This document shows positions 63,050 through 64,000 of a stretch of DNA of 64,000 bases, in pieces. The stretch covers positions 48,135 to 112,134 of the forward strand of contig JBELML010000001.1 in the NCBI GenBank assembly GCA_042095835.1, in the 5' to 3' direction. The stretch is from DATFKA01 sp042095835. Its GTDB lineage: Bacteria; Bacteroidota; Bacteroidia; Chitinophagales; Saprospiraceae. A program made the translations under genes and the position numbers. Below the pieces are notes generated by a model. That model was not told where the DNA came from, did not search any database, and was given only the letters and a program-made list of their open reading frames with translations. Within the stretch, counting starts at the first letter, position 1, and each line of letters starts with the position of its first letter.

Positions 63050-63634
63050 ATGGACATTACACCCAATAAAGAACTTGGAAAAAAACTAACTACTTACGCC
63101 TGGATAGCTACAGCTGCCGTGGTCATCTTGGTGATCATCATGCGAGAGACCAGCATTCCCTTGCCAGAGGGCATGAGTTTTAGTTTCTTGCCCCCCATCT
63201 ATTCTGCTTTTAATGTGTTGACAGCAATCATGCTGATTATAGGATTAGTTTTTATCAAACAAAAGAAAATTGAGCAGCACAAAAAGACCATGTTTATTGC
63301 TTTAATCAGTAGTATTCTTTTCCTTTTATGCTATGTCTTATATCATTTCACAACCGACGCAACCATCTTTGGCGATGCAGACCAAAATGGCATATTGAGT
63401 GTGATCGAAAAAGAGGCCGTAGCTGGAATTAGGCCATTCTACCTAATACTACTCTTGAGTCATATTTTGTTGGCTGCCTTTTCATTGCCCTTCATTTTGA
63501 TTACTTTTATAAGAGCTTATACGAATCAACTGGATAAACACCGACGAATGGCTAAATGGGTATTTCCTATTTGGTTGTATGTTGCGATTACAGGTCCTAT
63601 TTGTTATTTAATGTTGATGCCGTATTATGTTTAG
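63050..63634 (+). CDS. DUF420 membrane protein
   Basis: Five-helix inner-membrane protein (194 aa), typical neighbour of cytochrome oxidase genes; DUF420 resembles CtaM-type assembly proteins. Seen: FLPPIYSAFNVLTAIMLIIG, YHFTTDATIFGD, HILLAAFSLPFILITFIRA, HRRMAKWVFPIWLYVAITGP. Probably assists oxidase assembly. Confidence 0.9.
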   Translation: MDITPNKELGKKLTTYAWIATAAVVILVIIMRETSIPLPEGMSFSFLPPIYSAFNVLTAIMLIIGLVFIKQKKIEQHKKTMFIALISSILFLLCYVLYHFTTDATIFGDADQNGILSVIEKEAVAGIRPFYLILLLSHILLAAFSLPFILITFIRAYTNQLDKHRRMAKWVFPIWLYVAITGPICYLMLMPYYV

Positions 63635-64000
63635 GGGGTAGTAGGTTAAAAGGTTATGAGTTAAAGGCTTAAGATACATGCTGGCAAAAGGTGTCTTTAG
63701 GCAGTAGCGATAAAACACATAACACATAGCATATAACACATAGTACATAATAAACGAGTCTTTCATCAGGAGGTTTAGGGGGGAGAAGGTTAAAAGGTTA
63801 TGAGTTTATAAGGTTATGAGTTAGGGGTTAAAGGCTTAAGGTACATGCTGGCAAAAGGTGTCTTTAGGCAGTAGCGATAAACACATAACACATAGCATAT
63901 AGTACATAATAAACGAGTCTTTCATCAGGAGGTTTAGGGGGTAGTAGGTTAAAAGGTTATGAGTTTATAAGGTTATGAGTTAGGGGTTAAAGGCTTAAGG
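63630..64000. repeat. Tandem repeat, 144- and 159-bp units, cut by window end
   Basis: Units start with TTTAGGGGG at 63630, 63774 and 63933. Each has GGTTAAAAGGTTATGAG, AAGGCTTAAG, ACATGCTGGCAAAAGGTGTC, TTTAGGCAGTAGCGATAA, ACACATAGCATATA and AAACGAGTCTTTCATCAGG. Unit 2 differs by an insertion of a second GGTTATGAG. No gene in 63635-64000. Confidence 0.92.

Noticed and set aside
1..64000. tRNA or rRNA genes
   Set aside because: No cloverleaf-like stretch with TTCGAAT-type T-loops outside coding sequence and no rRNA-like conserved blocks were found on reading both strands; a covariance search would be needed to be certain.

Overview
The window (64 kb, about 45% GC by eye) comes from an aerobic Bacteroidota, most likely the Saprospiria (Lewinella/Haliscomenobacter-like). 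The evidence is the ECF-sigma/FecR(DUF4974)/STN-TonB receptor/DUF4249 lipoprotein set, Bacteroidota-type promoters (TTTG-N20-TAnnTTTG), an Alternative Complex III operon, bacillithiol BshB1, LptF/LptG and several Bacteroidota-only small proteins. It is a scaffold rather than finished sequence: a run of 100 N (43882-43981) cuts a ubiD-family gene and is flanked by near-duplicate contig ends. No rRNA, tRNA, CRISPR array, prophage or transposase was seen. Layout: 0-10 kb holds ftsA-ftsZ, a small orphan gene, typA, an aldo/keto reductase, an M14 carboxypeptidase, an AlkD-like repair protein, a TerB-like protein and a Crp/Fnr regulator. 10.6-16.2 kb is a cell-surface-signalling uptake system (sigma factor, anti-sigma, TonB receptor, DUF4249 lipoprotein), with two near-identical 164-bp elements with inverted ends lying upstream of the sigma gene and of the receptor gene. 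16.8-18.4 kb is a sodium:amino-acid symporter. 18.5-27.6 kb is an all-minus sulfur-oxidation module: type II sulfide:quinone oxidoreductase, DUF1641, SulP permease, a cytoplasmic molybdopterin oxidoreductase and a fused FeS/NrfD-type subunit, resembling SoeABC sulfite dehydrogenase. 27.8-34 kb has a GNAT, PAP2 phosphatase, LptF/G permease, glutathione peroxidase, bshB1 and a THUMP methyltransferase. 34.2-38.7 kb is an aromatic amino acid operon (pheA, aminotransferase, tyrA, DAHP synthase-chorismate mutase). Its leader has a textbook promoter, a 21-codon leader peptide with 8 Phe and 3 Tyr, a terminator, and then a second tiny ORF ending Tyr-Tyr-stop followed by a second terminator hairpin. 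38.8-46 kb has assorted genes (DUF1684, mazG, bifunctional nuclease, broken ubiD, thyA). 46.3-63.6 kb is one long respiratory locus: Alternative Complex III (actA-F), then cytochrome oxidase (a subunit II fused to an OmpA-type peptidoglycan-binding domain, subunit I, heme O synthase, two subunit III genes, subunit IV), a Sco-like protein without copper ligands, and a DUF420 protein. Together they form a quinol-to-oxygen chain that would also accept quinol from the sulfur module. Unusual intergenic DNA recurs throughout: C/G-skewed wordy repeats sharing one core at 25.7, 28.5 and 42.5 kb, a 144-159-bp tandem repeat at the right edge, CATTACAACATT-type repeats at 34.2, 45.0 and 63.0 kb, and a diverged family of about 80-nt elements with TTTTG...CAAAA inverted ends. 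The strongest hunt results are the tandem attenuator, the CoxB-OmpA fusion, the 164-bp paired elements and the wordy repeat family.
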